From contig NC_045145.1 in assembly GCF_008831285.2 (NCBI RefSeq), positions 3,574,723 to 3,638,722 on the forward strand: DNA of 64,000 nucleotides, given 5' to 3'. Positions 36,026-47,802 of the stretch are shown here, one piece after another. Source of the DNA: Nymphaea colorata (Eukaryota; Streptophyta; Magnoliopsida; Nymphaeales; Nymphaeaceae). The translations under genes and the position numbers were made by a program. Each line of letters starts with the position of its first letter. Positions within the stretch are counted from its first letter, which is position 1. The notes under the pieces were generated by a model. That model saw nothing but the letters and a program-made list of their open reading frames with translations. It did no database searches and was not told the origin of the DNA.

Positions 36026-38955
36026 TCAGAAGCAGAAGCAAGTCTGAGGAGCCTCTCCCGTTAACCTGATCCTTCGCGCTCTTTCCTTTACCTTCATCTC
36101 TTCATTTCTTCGTTTCTCCTCTGCCTGAGACCTTGCACCACCTGCAATCTTATTCACAGACTTCATTTCATCCCGATATTCCCCAGTAGCTATTGCTATC
36201 TTCCTCTCTAGTTCTTCCTGCAATGCCAACAAAACCGATGACATGGTAACTAGTAATTCTCATAAAGACGTCCTTGGTTTCAAAGAAATCGTGCAACAAT
36301 TACTTGCTTCCTCTCCAGTCTAGATTTTGCTCTCCTTTGCCTCTTCTTCTCCCAAGCTTCAATTGCCTTCACGGATTCTTCATACCTGAAAATTCTTCCT
36401 CGTTGAGAGAGAGCAGTTTCCATATTAACCACGAGAACATGCAAGTAAAGGTTACCTCTGTTGTATTGCAGCCAATTTTGCGATTTCCCAAGCAGCAGCT
36501 TTCATCTCATTATTGTTACTTGCTAGCTTGTTTGGTAACCTCGGAGCTACATAATTTGTAGGTCTTGATGCAGGCCTCACTGTACCGCTACCATTGGAAA
36601 CCTTTCTTTTCTCTGTTGATGTCGGTATTCTTCCCATCGTTGGAGTTCTTCCTGGCTTTGGTCCGTCTACCGTAATCTCTGGTGTTTTTGATGAAGCTTC
36701 CCCTGTGGCAGAACTTATAAGATAAAATTCCTTGCACATGACGGGAAGGAGAGGCAAGTGAACCAAGCCCCATCCCATGTCTTAACTGTACCTAACCCAT
36801 TTGATCAGATATCTCAGTTCCTGAATCTAGGTGGGCATCCTCAATCTGGATCTTGAACTGTAGACAATTGAATTCAGTGTACCTTTTTTTCCTTTTGAGA
36901 AGCAGAGAACTTTGCAAATTCCCTGGCATGGAAGTTCAGATTTGACCCAAAGGGAATCAAATCTGATTTGCTAAAAAAGATTACAGTATTGTCCTGTTTG
37001 CAAACTTGTAAACACAGTAACTTGAATCCACAAAAGCAATGATCAATGGTAGCATCATTTGATGGATGAACGCAGACGAAAATTTTCTGAACGTATATAT
37101 TTCTAACAGCGGCAACAATTATAAGATTAAGATGGCAGTCTTAGTGACTAGTTGACGTTTATTACATGAAAGGAGGTTTTACTGTCATAAATTCACACTT
37201 TCTTTTAGTTGGCAGTCTGGGTTTTAGACAGACTTCTGTCAAATTGTGCCAAGAGATACACCCCAGGTATCACATTCTTAACCGAGAGAACTTATGTACT
37301 AACATGAATATTAGCTACTTAAATTATTTAGGATCAGGGGCGACTTTGGCCGCGGCCATTAATTAAGGCTGTAAAGAACCGTAAACTACTAGTACCTCTA
37401 TATTGCTTGTCTTCTTTAGAGGACTTCCAGGATAGCCGTCTGGACATATCACCAAGCTGTGAAGGACTTGCTGCGCCTTCCTCTCTTCTTCTGCTAAGCT
37501 TAAATCTCGAATCCATTCCTTCACCGGACCTCCTCTGGCTGAAACCATCAGGTTCTTCCACCATTTTTATGGCATAAGCAGATGCCGCCACGGCAGTTTC
37601 AAATTGACCATCTCTACTTGGTTCATACCCTAAAGGTACACCTTTTAAGCCAGGTATCTGCCATCCGAACACGTTGACACCTTCTTTTTTCTCTGCAAAA
37701 TCAGCCAAAACAATAGCTCTATTGTCTATATGGCATTCATCTCATCGCTCTCTCTCTCTGTGTGTGAGAATGAAATGGAAACGGAAACACGAGCTCATTT
37801 ACACAAGAATATTTTTCTTGTTGACATCATATATAGGAATTAAAGAAAATATATGTTAAACGTATTCGTTGGACCAAGAAGTAGTCTGTCATAGTAATCA
37901 TCTATGTCATGTAAACTATGCATTTCCAACTGCTACAAATTGGCATGAATTGCGTCAAACTTGCAACTTACAGCTTTAGAATTTGGATACTGTCGCACAC
38001 TTGCACCTCGTGAACAACCAAAATGAAGAATCAAATTGCAACCCCCGGATTACAAATCAAAAGCGACATACTGCAATTTTTTTTTTTTTTTGGGTTTTCT
38101 GTTGTCACCAGTATGGGCAGTATTTTGAGCCAAAATAGCTCCTAATGCCATTTGGGCAATCTTGCTATATTTTTGAATCATCAGAATATGCGTGATAAGC
38201 TCATGCTATTCCCGATCTTTTGGGAGGAAAAGAAAAACTTAGTTGTAAGTCATTCTTTGCATTTTCGTTTCTTTTGTAATTTATAGAACTTCTTTGAAAG
38301 TTTATTAATAGTTTTGTAGGAAAATAGTAAGACTGAGAGTTTCACATTGCTTCCGTTATTACCTTTTCATGTTTTGAATCCTTTTCAAGATTTTCTCGGG
38401 AAACAAAATTTAGAACCTCGGCTGAAGATATTCCTGCCTAATTGCCAATAGGAATATTGGTGACTAATTTTATTTTCATCACAACTAAGGAAAATGAATT
38501 TGCCTTGTGATAACAAACAGGTCTGAGAAATTGATTTTCCTGTTTAGAGAACCAGGACACAAGTTGCCGAATGTAAGCAGAGAGTTCCCGGTAACAAGAC
38601 CCTACCACCGTTACGATCATCCAAATTTTCAGCAATACCTCTGAAAGATTGACCCTTCCGTATGGAGATCTGGCGCCCTCTTCTGTTGACAGGTTCCTGA
38701 CTTTCCTCTCCAATGCCACTAAATGTTACCCTGTAATCAGACATAACGATTAACGATCTAGCTGTTAGGACTGAAATTGGAGAACTTATTCAGAGTTACA
38801 GATGGTGCCACGATATGATCAGCTTTCATGGCACCCAGATGGATTTTGGGGGGCTAGGCTTCAAATTACTTTCACGGACTTGGCACGAGCCAAGAAAAAA
38901 CAATTGCCATCTTCATTGTGTAGACTTACCGCAGTTGTTGAACCAGGCCTTCCAT
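36026..38955 (-). CDS. Remorin family protein (copy 2, complete frame)
   Basis: Six coding exons join in phase: 38930-38955, 38606-38757, 37396-37692, 36456-36702, 36304-36385 and 36026-36217 (996 nt, 331 residues). Remorins are plant-specific proteins of plasma-membrane nanodomains, acting in cell-to-cell movement and pathogen or symbiont responses. The start MEGLVQQL suits the family. The variable N-terminal half has RRGRQISIRK and GQFETAVAASAYAIKMVEE. The conserved C-terminal domain begins at about residue 219 (AAAWEIAKLAAIQQRYEE), has AIEAWEKKRQRRAKSRLER, a long coiled coil and IAGGARSQAEEKRRNEE. It ends CFCF, a probable S-acylation and membrane anchor. The second exon needs a shifted acceptor (AGCTAG, then A). 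The acceptor used in copy 1 would hit an in-frame TAG here. The promoter region is not homologous to that of copy 1, so expression is uncertain. Confidence 0.82.
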
Positions 38956-41040
38956 TGTTATGCCAGTATGAACTTCTGTGCTTCTGTCGAACTCTAAGAA
39001 CCAGACGAGCCCATCGACGTTTATTTGAAGAAACCAGAAACAAAGGGAAGAAAAGTGATGACTGATTATTTTTTGTGTTAAAAAATTGGTTGCTGCATGA
39101 GGTAGAGAGGGAAGAAAGCTGTTCCTTCGTGGTCTGCCGCTTTTTGGATCCTATTGCAAATGCAGGAAGCCAAGCATTGCTTTTTCTTGTTGTACCTCAA
39201 GGATTTCTTGGATAGCGGGTTTCCCAACTTTTCTCTCTTTTTTTGAAGTAAAGGTAGGCTATGGATGTTGTGAAGGTATTCAAAAAGTGGGTATTGATAG
39301 TTTGTTACAAAAGGTTTGAAGTGTTGATTCGGATTCGAATGCTAAAGTGCCTTTTGGTGCCCCTTCCATTTCCTTCCTGTTCTTTCTTCTCTTTTTAGGT
39401 TTCTTTGGTGTCCTTTGGGGTGAACACCGGCCGAAGCCACATTGTTCTATATATTTTTATAAACAAGGAGTGCCTTCCAAGTCTTCTCATGCGTGAGTTT
39501 AGGTTGTGTTGAACTAAGTTCATGGAAAAGGTTTTTTTTTTTTTCCCTTCAAATAGTAAGCATTCTTGAGACAGCTTGGTATCACATGAATTTAAGATTC
39601 CAGATTAGCTTATGAAACATAAATGTCACCCACATGAACAGACGTAGATGTGATTGAAAATGTAATAAATGGCTCATTCATAATATGATTTCTGCATCAA
39701 AAGACATTATTCTCAAATTAGTTCCTGAATTTTTCAAGTCTTAGCAATCAGATTTGTGTTTTCGTTGTGGATGTGAAATTAACACAGCCCCAAATCTCCA
39801 ATGCTGTTGCACTCAAGTGTCCCAATGTGGCAATAACGATATCAACACATATAGTCAATGGATGGACTAAGATCAAGTTTAGATCACTTCATTCATATTC
39901 ATGAATTTGCACCAATTTTTAGTCTGCATTCATAAAATAGTTATGTATTGTTCCTTCTACCAAACGGGTCTGTGATGATGATAATGAATTAACCAGGAAC
40001 TTCATAAAATAATTTACACTGTACGCACAAGAATTTTCGAGCTTTTTTTTCGCTTTTCGGTAACTTCAAGGATCCAAATGATCGGGATGTCCCAAAATGA
40101 ATTCGCCGTGATAAACTTTGTAGATTATCATCAACAACTAACTCAAAGAAATTGATGAACAAAAAAAAATCTCACCACAAATGTAAGTTTACACAAGAAT
40201 GAAAAAAGGGGAAAAAATCAAATAAAAAGAAACTATTTTCATCCATAAAAAGGAGAGAAGGGGGGTTTGTTAGCTTCATACAAAATATGATATAAAAGGA
40301 AAGTACGGGTAGATTTCTATTTTTCTTTTATATTTATTTATTTTTTGGCAAGAAAGAATGTGAATCTCTAAATAATATTGGGATCTTCAAATGATCTATT
40401 CCAATTTGGCTTTTGCAAAATGATCGATCTTCAAATTATAAAAGTGCCCAATAGCGCTTAAAAATATTCTACTTTAGTCATTACATCACGCGATTCATTT
40501 TCACCTAGAAATGTTCAAAACCTTTTTTCTGAAACTATAGTAGCTAGAGACGACAGTGTTCAATAAAAATCTTGTGTGTGCGTGTGTGTTTTAAACAAAC
40601 ATGACATGTTAGTGAGAAGTTTTTTCTACCTTACAATAATATGATAACAAAATAAAAAAAATTAAAAAAATTGTCATTTGGAAAAGAATTATACCTGCTC
40701 AAGATTTTTGTCCAAATTGTACTGATATTTAGTAAGATATGATAAAAAAAACAAGTATTATTTTCAATTGAAAAGAACTTGATTGAGATTTCGTGCTTAT
40801 TTGACAGTATTATATCACCAATTGCTTGAGGGACACTAATTCAAGAAACTTTAGACTCCTCAAATATATAGTAAAACGACACACTTGCACTATATGCAAA
40901 TAACTAAAAGATTGAGGGGCACCAATATAGTAATGACCAAATAGTTATGGTAAACCAATATGTAAACAAAAATTCTTGTGGAACCCTGCAACAAGCTCAT
41001 TATTGCACAATGGCTCAAGCAAATGGGAGTTATCTGAACC

Positions 41041-41322
41041 ATAGTTGGCAAACTCGGTGGGCTGACTCAGGAATCGCCCAAGTCAGCTCAGATCACTAAA
41101 AATCTGGACATGAGTCAAGATAAGCACATTTCACCCTAACTCGGCTTGATTCGGCCGCACTCGCCCCTGACTTGGCCCAACTTGGCCTTCACTCACTCAA
41201 TTCAGCTGTATTGGCATATATTATGGTTATTTCAAAACTTGACCGAGTCAACAAGTCAACTAATTGACCTGGTGGCCCGGTCCTCTGCCAATCAGAGTCC
41301 GAGTCACTGGTTTGCCAACTAT
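41041..41322. mobile_element. Small TIR element (ATAGTTGGCAAAC ends)
   Basis: ATAGTTGGCAAAC at 41041-41053 is repeated inverted at 41310-41322. The inner parts (GGCTGACTCAG and GAGTCACTGG) are partly complementary. No transposase frame and no clear target-site duplication. A single end of the same family occurs at about 12289-12302. Confidence 0.6.
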
Positions 41323-43262
41323 GATATGGAAAACGATGAGCAAGATGTAGGAAGGCATAGGATTCTGGAGGCCATTCAGTAGGATCTGAAAGAAAAGGAT
41401 GGTTTGATTTGGAGCCAGGATGGGACACCTGTTAAGGCTAGGAAAGGGTTGGGAAAAGATTCTAAGGAAAGGAACTAATGCAAGTTGGCGTTTGTTTAGT
41501 CCAACCTATGTGCTCAGTAGACAAGCTAGCAAAATCAGGTTTGTTTGTTATTCCAAATTTTATTAGCTGCTAATATCGGGAATGGATTGTTAATCTCTTT
41601 AGTGTGTGGGCAAGAGGTTAACAACCTGCCACCCAAAAAAGAAGCTCGAAAGCCTCTCCATATCCCTCCTACCTCTAGGGTCTTAGATAAGGTATGGTAC
41701 ACTGCTTGTAGTCCCAGAAGAGTAGCATTGATAGGAATCAAACCAAAGACACGCCATGCTATGCCTCTTGAGGTTGCACAGAATTAATTCATTATCATGG
41801 TTTTTCCCTTCTTCTTTTTTGGTTCATAAGTTCAAACAATAGTTTTCTAAGAAATTTAAAAGCAGATTTTTAAAGTGGTGGAATATCTTATTCGATGTTG
41901 TAATATAGAATATTTGGCATTTTAAGGACAAAACTATTTGGGTGAACAAGAGGAGTATCCTACCATGTAAGTAAAAAGCTGAAGCCTTTCCGATGCTTAC
42001 AGTAGTGTCCATGCTCTACATTTTTCATGAGATGTACCTATTCATAATTGTAGATATCTGTTTGTAGTTTATGAAGCAAAAACTGGGATGGGGGTTCTCT
42101 TCTTTACAGGTTGTTTGGTAACAATAATGCGCTATTATTATCCCATGAATCTTCCCTCTTTTCAAGGGTGGAATCATGAGACAGTAATAGTATGTTATTC
42201 TTTTCAAATAGTCTTTGAAGGTCATATGTTTATTCTTTTAAGAAAAAAAGAAACCCTTTTTTAAGCCTAAACAAGACAAACCACCATTATTTAGATAAAT
42301 TCAGTTATGGTCGGAAATGCTGAAAACAATGCTTAAGACTTTAAAATTGAAGACAATTAGGAGTTTGCCCATTAAAAAATGAAAAAGTGAAATCAAAATG
42401 GAAAAACGCGAAAAAAGGGTTTCTTGAATTTGTGGGAAAAATAGAAGGAAAGAGGAAAAAATTAAACCACTGTTTGTTGTTTATAGCGCTCAAATGGTGA
42501 GCAGCAATGCGAGGAAGGCCAAGCCATAGAAGGGGGAATCCAGTTTAAAACTTGGGATTGGAAATCCCGACAAACCTTTGGAGATTTACACTATTAAGAT
42601 AGTAATGGTGAAAAATCTCGAATGTCTGCAATTGCTTGCTTAATAGTCATTTCCAATGAGCAAAAATGTATAAAAAAAAAAAGGACGTAACAAGTTGTTA
42701 CCGAAGTACAAAAAGCAGAGAAATAAAAGAAGAAAAAATGAGAACATAATACACATGAGAGAAAGAGAGCAGAGAGAGGGATAGAGTTAGTCAGTAAAGG
42801 GCAAGGTATACATCACTTTACAACTAATAACAAAAAGAGGTGAAAGAAGATGAAACAATCTTGGAAAATTCTGTTAGGTAAAAACCTCTACTGTTATATA
42901 TGGGCCATTCTTTCTTAAAGTAGGTGCGATCGCTAAAAGATTATATAGACAAAGGCCACCTCGTAATTGCATATATGGATTCATATCACAATCTCAAAGC
43001 AAGTGCATCATTGTGTCATGCAAACATTCATTCTCCATACTAAGTTCTACGTGAGATCTATCAGCTTTCAATGTTCATTACAATAGTGGCTAGCTTCTTT
43101 GCTCACCAAATTTTGCATCAATTGTAGTTATATTAGTTGTTGATAAAGACTTTTTTGCATGAAATATGAGAGTTTTCTTTGTCACAACCATCTATCTATC
43201 ATTGCTCCTCGTGCTCCTCGGTGTCAATGTGCCATTTTTCACAGGATTATGCTCACACTACA

Positions 43263-43527
43263 TAAGGTTGGGCACCGGGCCGGGCTTACCTAGCTCGACT
43301 AGTTATTGGGTTGGCCCGGGTGGGCCCGATAAGCCTAGTTCGGGCCCGATAAGTTTTTTTTAATGTTTTTTATTAATTTATATATATTTATCTATAATAT
43401 TTTATTATAATTATTTATATTTATATATTATTTTATATTAGAATATATTTTTTAATTTAATCGGGTCTGGCCCAGGCTAGGCTTGGGTTTTTTGAGTCGG
43501 GCCGGGCCGTTCCAATGCCCATGCTTA
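43263..43527. mobile_element. hAT-type MITE, copy C
   Basis: The ends TAAGGTTGGGCACCGGGCC and the inverse of TAAGCATGGGCATTGG are flanked by a perfect 8-bp duplication ACACTACA at 43255-43262 and 43528-43535. It has the same GC-rich ends and AT-rich core as copies A and B. Confidence 0.87.
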
Positions 43528-43810
43528 ACACTACATTGTATGTTTTGCTATCAATTTAGAGTTCATAGACATTTGTTTTTGCACTAGACTCATGTTTATG
43601 ATGCATTTATTGATACACAACTTAAATTATTTTATTTTTATGCCATTGAAGCTTGGTTTTACTCTACTGAACCATGGAAGCAATATGAAACAAGCAATAA
43701 ATATGGCCAAATATGAAACACTAGGTAGTTTCCTAATGCATGTACAAATAATCCAGAACTTTAGGGTGTGTTTGATAGCCTCACATGCATCAATAACCAA
43801 AGTTGGATCT

Positions 43811-43930
43811 GTTGAAAACCATGAATTTCAAATCCAATGGAAGGGTGAAAAATCATGGGTTTGAGGATTTGTTGAAAACCATGGATTTCAAATCCAATGG
43901 AAGAGTGAAAATTCATGGATTTGAGGTTTC
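43811..43930. repeat. 2 x 60-bp tandem repeat
   Basis: GTTGAAAACCATG starts at 43811 and again at 43871. The two 60-bp units differ at only a few bases and keep one reading frame, but there is no sign of a gene around them. Confidence 0.85.
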
Positions 43931-44010
43931 AGGGGGATTTGTGTCAGATTTTTCGTGCGAGAAGAGGCAATGGTGTTGCAAGAACCAAGATGGCCCATGT
44001 TTAAAGAGCT

Positions 44011-44548
44011 CCAATGGTGGAGCCAGAAATTTTTTCTATGAGGCACTAAATATATAATTAACAAATTTTCAGTTGATCTTAGGACAGTCGCCCGAGTCTC
44101 ATGAGGCTGCCTTATATAATTGGACCCAGGTCGACTGTGGTCCAACATGTAAATTCAAAGTTTCAGCCCATGGAGCCCCCACCTATGTCTGTGTCACTGT
44201 CCTGCGTTCTAAGAATGTTGCATTCTCTTCTCTTGTTTGCTGCACTCATAAGATCTATGATGCAGTGCTCTAAAGGTGAGCGTTCTATGAGGCAGAATAT
44301 CTTAGGGGCTGTTTTATTATCCAAGATCTTAAATCTAAGGGTCTAATTTAACATGGGACGTGCCCTGGATCCAGTCTAATAAAAGATGAATTTAAGAACC
44401 ACGAAGTTAAGATCTCTATCATGATTCAAGTCCATATGTATCATTATTCAACTCTTTATTTTTCACATTGATGCTTTAATGGATTTTCTCATTTATATAT
44501 AGTGGTGCCTCAAAGAGTTTTTCTAAAATTTTTGGCCCTACCACTGGA
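44011..44548. mobile_element. TIR element of the GGAGCCAGAAATTTT family
   Basis: The left end CCAATGGTGGAGCCAGAAAT pairs with the right end AAATTTTTGGCCCTACCACTGG read inversely. A 105-bp part of this family (from the left end) recurs in reverse orientation at 63248-63352, and related sequence lies at 35240-35582. No transposase frame. Confidence 0.6.
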
Positions 44549-45785
44549 TCAAATTTATAACATCCCACTTTGAAAAGCTTAGTTTTGTATTTAAGATTGC
44601 AAATAACTTTAAAGGACTTATAAATGAGGTTATTAAATGATAGGTTGTCTCCGTTCTTAACTTTTTTGGGATTATAATGAAAATCTAGCTTCACCAAATC
44701 TGGGGCCTAAGCTCGATGTAAAAAAAAAAAAAAAAAAGGTTTCATTACAGTAATATCAAATACGAATCAATATTTTGGCTTAGAGTCCTATATGTACAGA
44801 TATGTGTGCTTTAAGAAAGAATGATAGATTGTAATACCCCAAAAGTTTAGCTACATATTTAAGGTTGTAAAGAATATTAAGAAACTTATAAAAGAGGTTG
44901 CTAAAAGGTTGTTAAGTAATTGATTGTCTTTGAGTAAAACAAAAACTTAAAAGGTCATGTTGAAATCCATCAAACCAAATGGCTCAGCATCTCCTAGCAT
45001 AAATCATAAAAACATAAGTATCCTCATTTCAATCAGCCGTTACTTGCATGCTTTAGTGTGGTCACTTCAACCTTTGCTAACCTTGATTTGCTGACACTTC
45101 ATTCGGCCGTGAATTTTGGAATTGGTAGCTGATTATGTCAAAAACATATACCGTCCTTGAAATCCACCATGCATCGACCTTTCGATGGACGCGGACGTTC
45201 ATATTTCCTTATCAGGATTCCTTGGGCCATGAAAATATCTCAGAATTGCATGTCAAAACAAAGAGTAAAACATCTCATAATAAAATTTATGTTGTTACAG
45301 AGAAACTAAAAAAAATAGTTACTGTAATATATTGAAAATTGAAAACTTTAAGCGTTCAAAACTCATCTGAAGTTAAACTTAATATGTTGACAAGATCGAC
45401 ACCAAGATGAAGAGAAAAATGAAAAAAGTTGAAACAAAATAACGAAGATAAAACATAACAGATGGTGGGATGGGAACGCTTGTTATGTGGGGAGACTCGT
45501 GGATTGCTTGACAATCGAGGTGGGGAACCTGAATTTGGCCCCCGAATCACTTGACGGCCATATGCCAAATATTCGCCTGCGCCAAACAGCGAGAAGAAGG
45601 AGAAGTGTTTCTCCCTCCTTGGATATGGGTGCCCTTCTGCACTGACAGAAGCTGGTTCTTCTCGCTTCGAAGTGAAGACAGCGAATTGGAGACACCCCTC
45701 TCAGGTTGGACCTTTCTTCGTCTGTAATGAGCTTTCTCGGTAGAAATTTGAATTCCCATGGTTTCATTCTTTGTTTCGTCCGGAG

Positions 45786-47802
45786 ATGGTAGACACTCTT
45801 AGAACTTGGTCTCAGATTAGCCACAGCATCGATGGGTTCTGTGCCCCTAAACCATCTGTCAAACAGGGAAGCGTTAACTCTGTAAAAGCTTCCAATGTGG
45901 GCTTCAGCTTCAGGGGCAGTGGTCAATTTGGCATTCAAAATGGAAGGCTGCTGAAGCAAAGACGCACTTTTTTTTTCATATTTCGTGCTTCTTGTTCGCG
46001 CAAAAGCATGACACTAGGTCGAGAAGGAACTTACAGAAATAGCCATGAAGTGAAACCCGTGCGATTTGCCGAGTGTGAGCTTGCTTTTGAAGAAGCAAAA
46101 CACGAAGAATCCAATTTGAGTAGGGAAGGCACAGAGGAGCTACCACTGTTAAGTAATGATCCAAATCATGGCATAAAGGATTACTATCGTGAGGTCGTCC
46201 ACGGTAGTACCTTTGGTGTTGAGAAGGCGTACAGTGGGAGAAATTTTCACTTTCTAGAGGAAAGGGATGAGGGAATATTATCAGAGAGGATATTGAGTCT
46301 CAGTCGGTCAAACAAGTTAAGAAGCTTATTGGAATTATATGCGTCCATGGAGAAATCTGGCCTTCAGCCTAATTTACATGCATGCAATTCTCTCGTTTCT
46401 TGTCTAGTGAGGAACGGATTGCTTGATGACGCATTAAGAGTTTTTGAGAGGATGAAAAAGGAGGAAATGGCAAGTGGACATACTTATAGCTTGATCCTCA
46501 AAGCGATTGCAAATGAAAGGGGATGCATCTCGGCTTTGGAAATGTTCGAAGAACTAGAAAGGGAAGAGAAGCTGAGCCACAGCTGTGACATAATTTTGTA
46601 CAACACGATGATGACTATTTGTGGGAAAATGAAGCACTGGCAAAAGGTGGAACAACTGTGGAGGAGGCTAAAGCAAGATGGTTGCAAAGAAACCAGGGTC
46701 ACATATAACTTGTTGGTCAGTGCATTTGTTCAATGTGATCAAACTGAGTTGGCTCTGGATGCTGCTTTCGAAATGGTTCAGAGTGGATGGGAACTAAAAG
46801 AGGATATTCTGAAAGGCATTATCAGTTGTTGTGCAAAAGATGGGAAATGGATGTTGGCTTTGAAGTTCTTCAATCAAATGCTAAATGCTGGTCTCAAACC
46901 GAATTCTATCACATATAACGCTGTGATCAATTGCCTTGGGAAGGCTGGGGAAGTTGATCTTGCCTTTAGAGTGTATGACCACCTGAAATCTTCTGGTCAA
47001 AAGGATGACTCATACACTTGGAATGCATTGCTTACTGCACTATACCGTGTAAAACGATATGGTGATGCTCTTCAGCTTTTTGAGAGGATAAGAAAAGATT
47101 ATGTGTCTGAGATGAGCCCCCATCTCTATAATATGGCACTGAGGTCATGCCAGAAACTTGGGCGCTGGGAGAGAGCTTTGCAACTTCTATGGCAGATGGA
47201 AAGGCTTGCGATGGCTCCATCAACCACATCATACAATTTCACTATTGGTGCTTGCGAACGTGCAAGAAAGCCAGAATTTGCTTTACAAGTATATCAACAT
47301 ATGATGCATAGAAAGTGCATGCCTGACACTTTCACATATGCCTCACTGATAAGAGCTTGCATAGCAGGATCACTATGGTCCAAAGCGGAAGAAATTCTGG
47401 ATGTAAGTTATCTGTTCTTTGATTGGACTATCTGTAGTGCTTTTGTGGTTTTCATATGACAATTGGTGGTTCCATAAGAAATTATGATGTGCTCAAGAGA
47501 CCCCTTTTGATTACATATGCATGTGATTCTGAAGTTTTTTTTTTTTGTTGCATCAAATTCCCAAGCATCTCAAGTCCTTTCTTCACTTGTTCCAGCGTGT
47601 GGGTCCGAATGCATCTCTCTACAATTTGGTCATTCAAGCTTTCTGCTCTCAAGGCAAGATCATATCAGCAAAGAGACTATATATGAAGATGCGAAGCCAT
47701 GGACTTCATCCTGATGGTAAAACAAGAGCTTTGATGCTTCAACACTTACCAGAGGATTCACTTAAACAGTTCATCAAGAAGACACCATATTCCAACTACT
47801 AA
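45786..47802 (+). CDS. P-class PPR protein, EMB2076 (At3g29290)-like
   Basis: Two exons, 45786-47402 and 47596-47802, join in phase 0 across a 193-bp intron (GTAAGT to TTCCAG) and give 607 residues. The upstream frame is closed by a TAG at 45741, so the ATG at 45786 is the first in frame. Ten or so 35-residue pentatricopeptide repeats run from about residue 170 to the end, with the usual TYNLLVSAF, TYNAVINCLGKAG, YTWNALLTALYR and SYNFTIGACE signatures. Such proteins bind organelle RNA in sequence-specific fashion. The N terminus, rich in Ser and Arg, suits an organelle transit peptide. The order of motifs closely follows Arabidopsis EMB2076, an embryo-essential gene: LSLSRSNKLRSLLELYASM, then ARKPEFALQVYQHM, then the end GLHPDGKTRALMLQ. 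No E or DYW extension is present, so an editing role is unlikely. Confidence 0.92.

Larger units (their letters stand above)
34697..38993. repeat. Segmental duplication, copy 2
   Basis: It is the partner of 11797-15492 in the same orientation. The right boundary is sharp: similarity ends at CTTCTGTCGAACT (38981-38993), only 38 bp upstream of the remorin start codon. The promoter is therefore not shared with copy 1. It contains the complete remorin reading frame. Confidence 0.85.
38994..45785. other. Repeat-rich intergenic DNA
   Basis: No gene is supported in 6.8 kb. It contains a TIR element (41041-41322), a hAT MITE (43263-43527), a 2 x 60-bp tandem repeat (43811-43930), a TIR element of the GGAGCCAG family (44011-44548) and two tandem relatives of a TAACATCCC/TAATACCCC repeat (from 44560 and from 44832; a third is near 6815). 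The left part, 39000-41000, is A/T-rich single-copy-looking DNA. The last 200 bp are the PPR gene promoter and leader. Confidence 0.5.

Noticed and set aside
45356-45959. Minus-strand frames of 70 to 158 codons at the PPR 5' end
   Set aside because: They are antisense to the PPR leader and first exon, with no motif.
47403-47459. Hydrophobic C terminus of the PPR frame (SYLFFDWTICSAFVVFI)
   Set aside because: It is intron sequence after the GTAAGT donor; the second exon restores a normal PPR ending.
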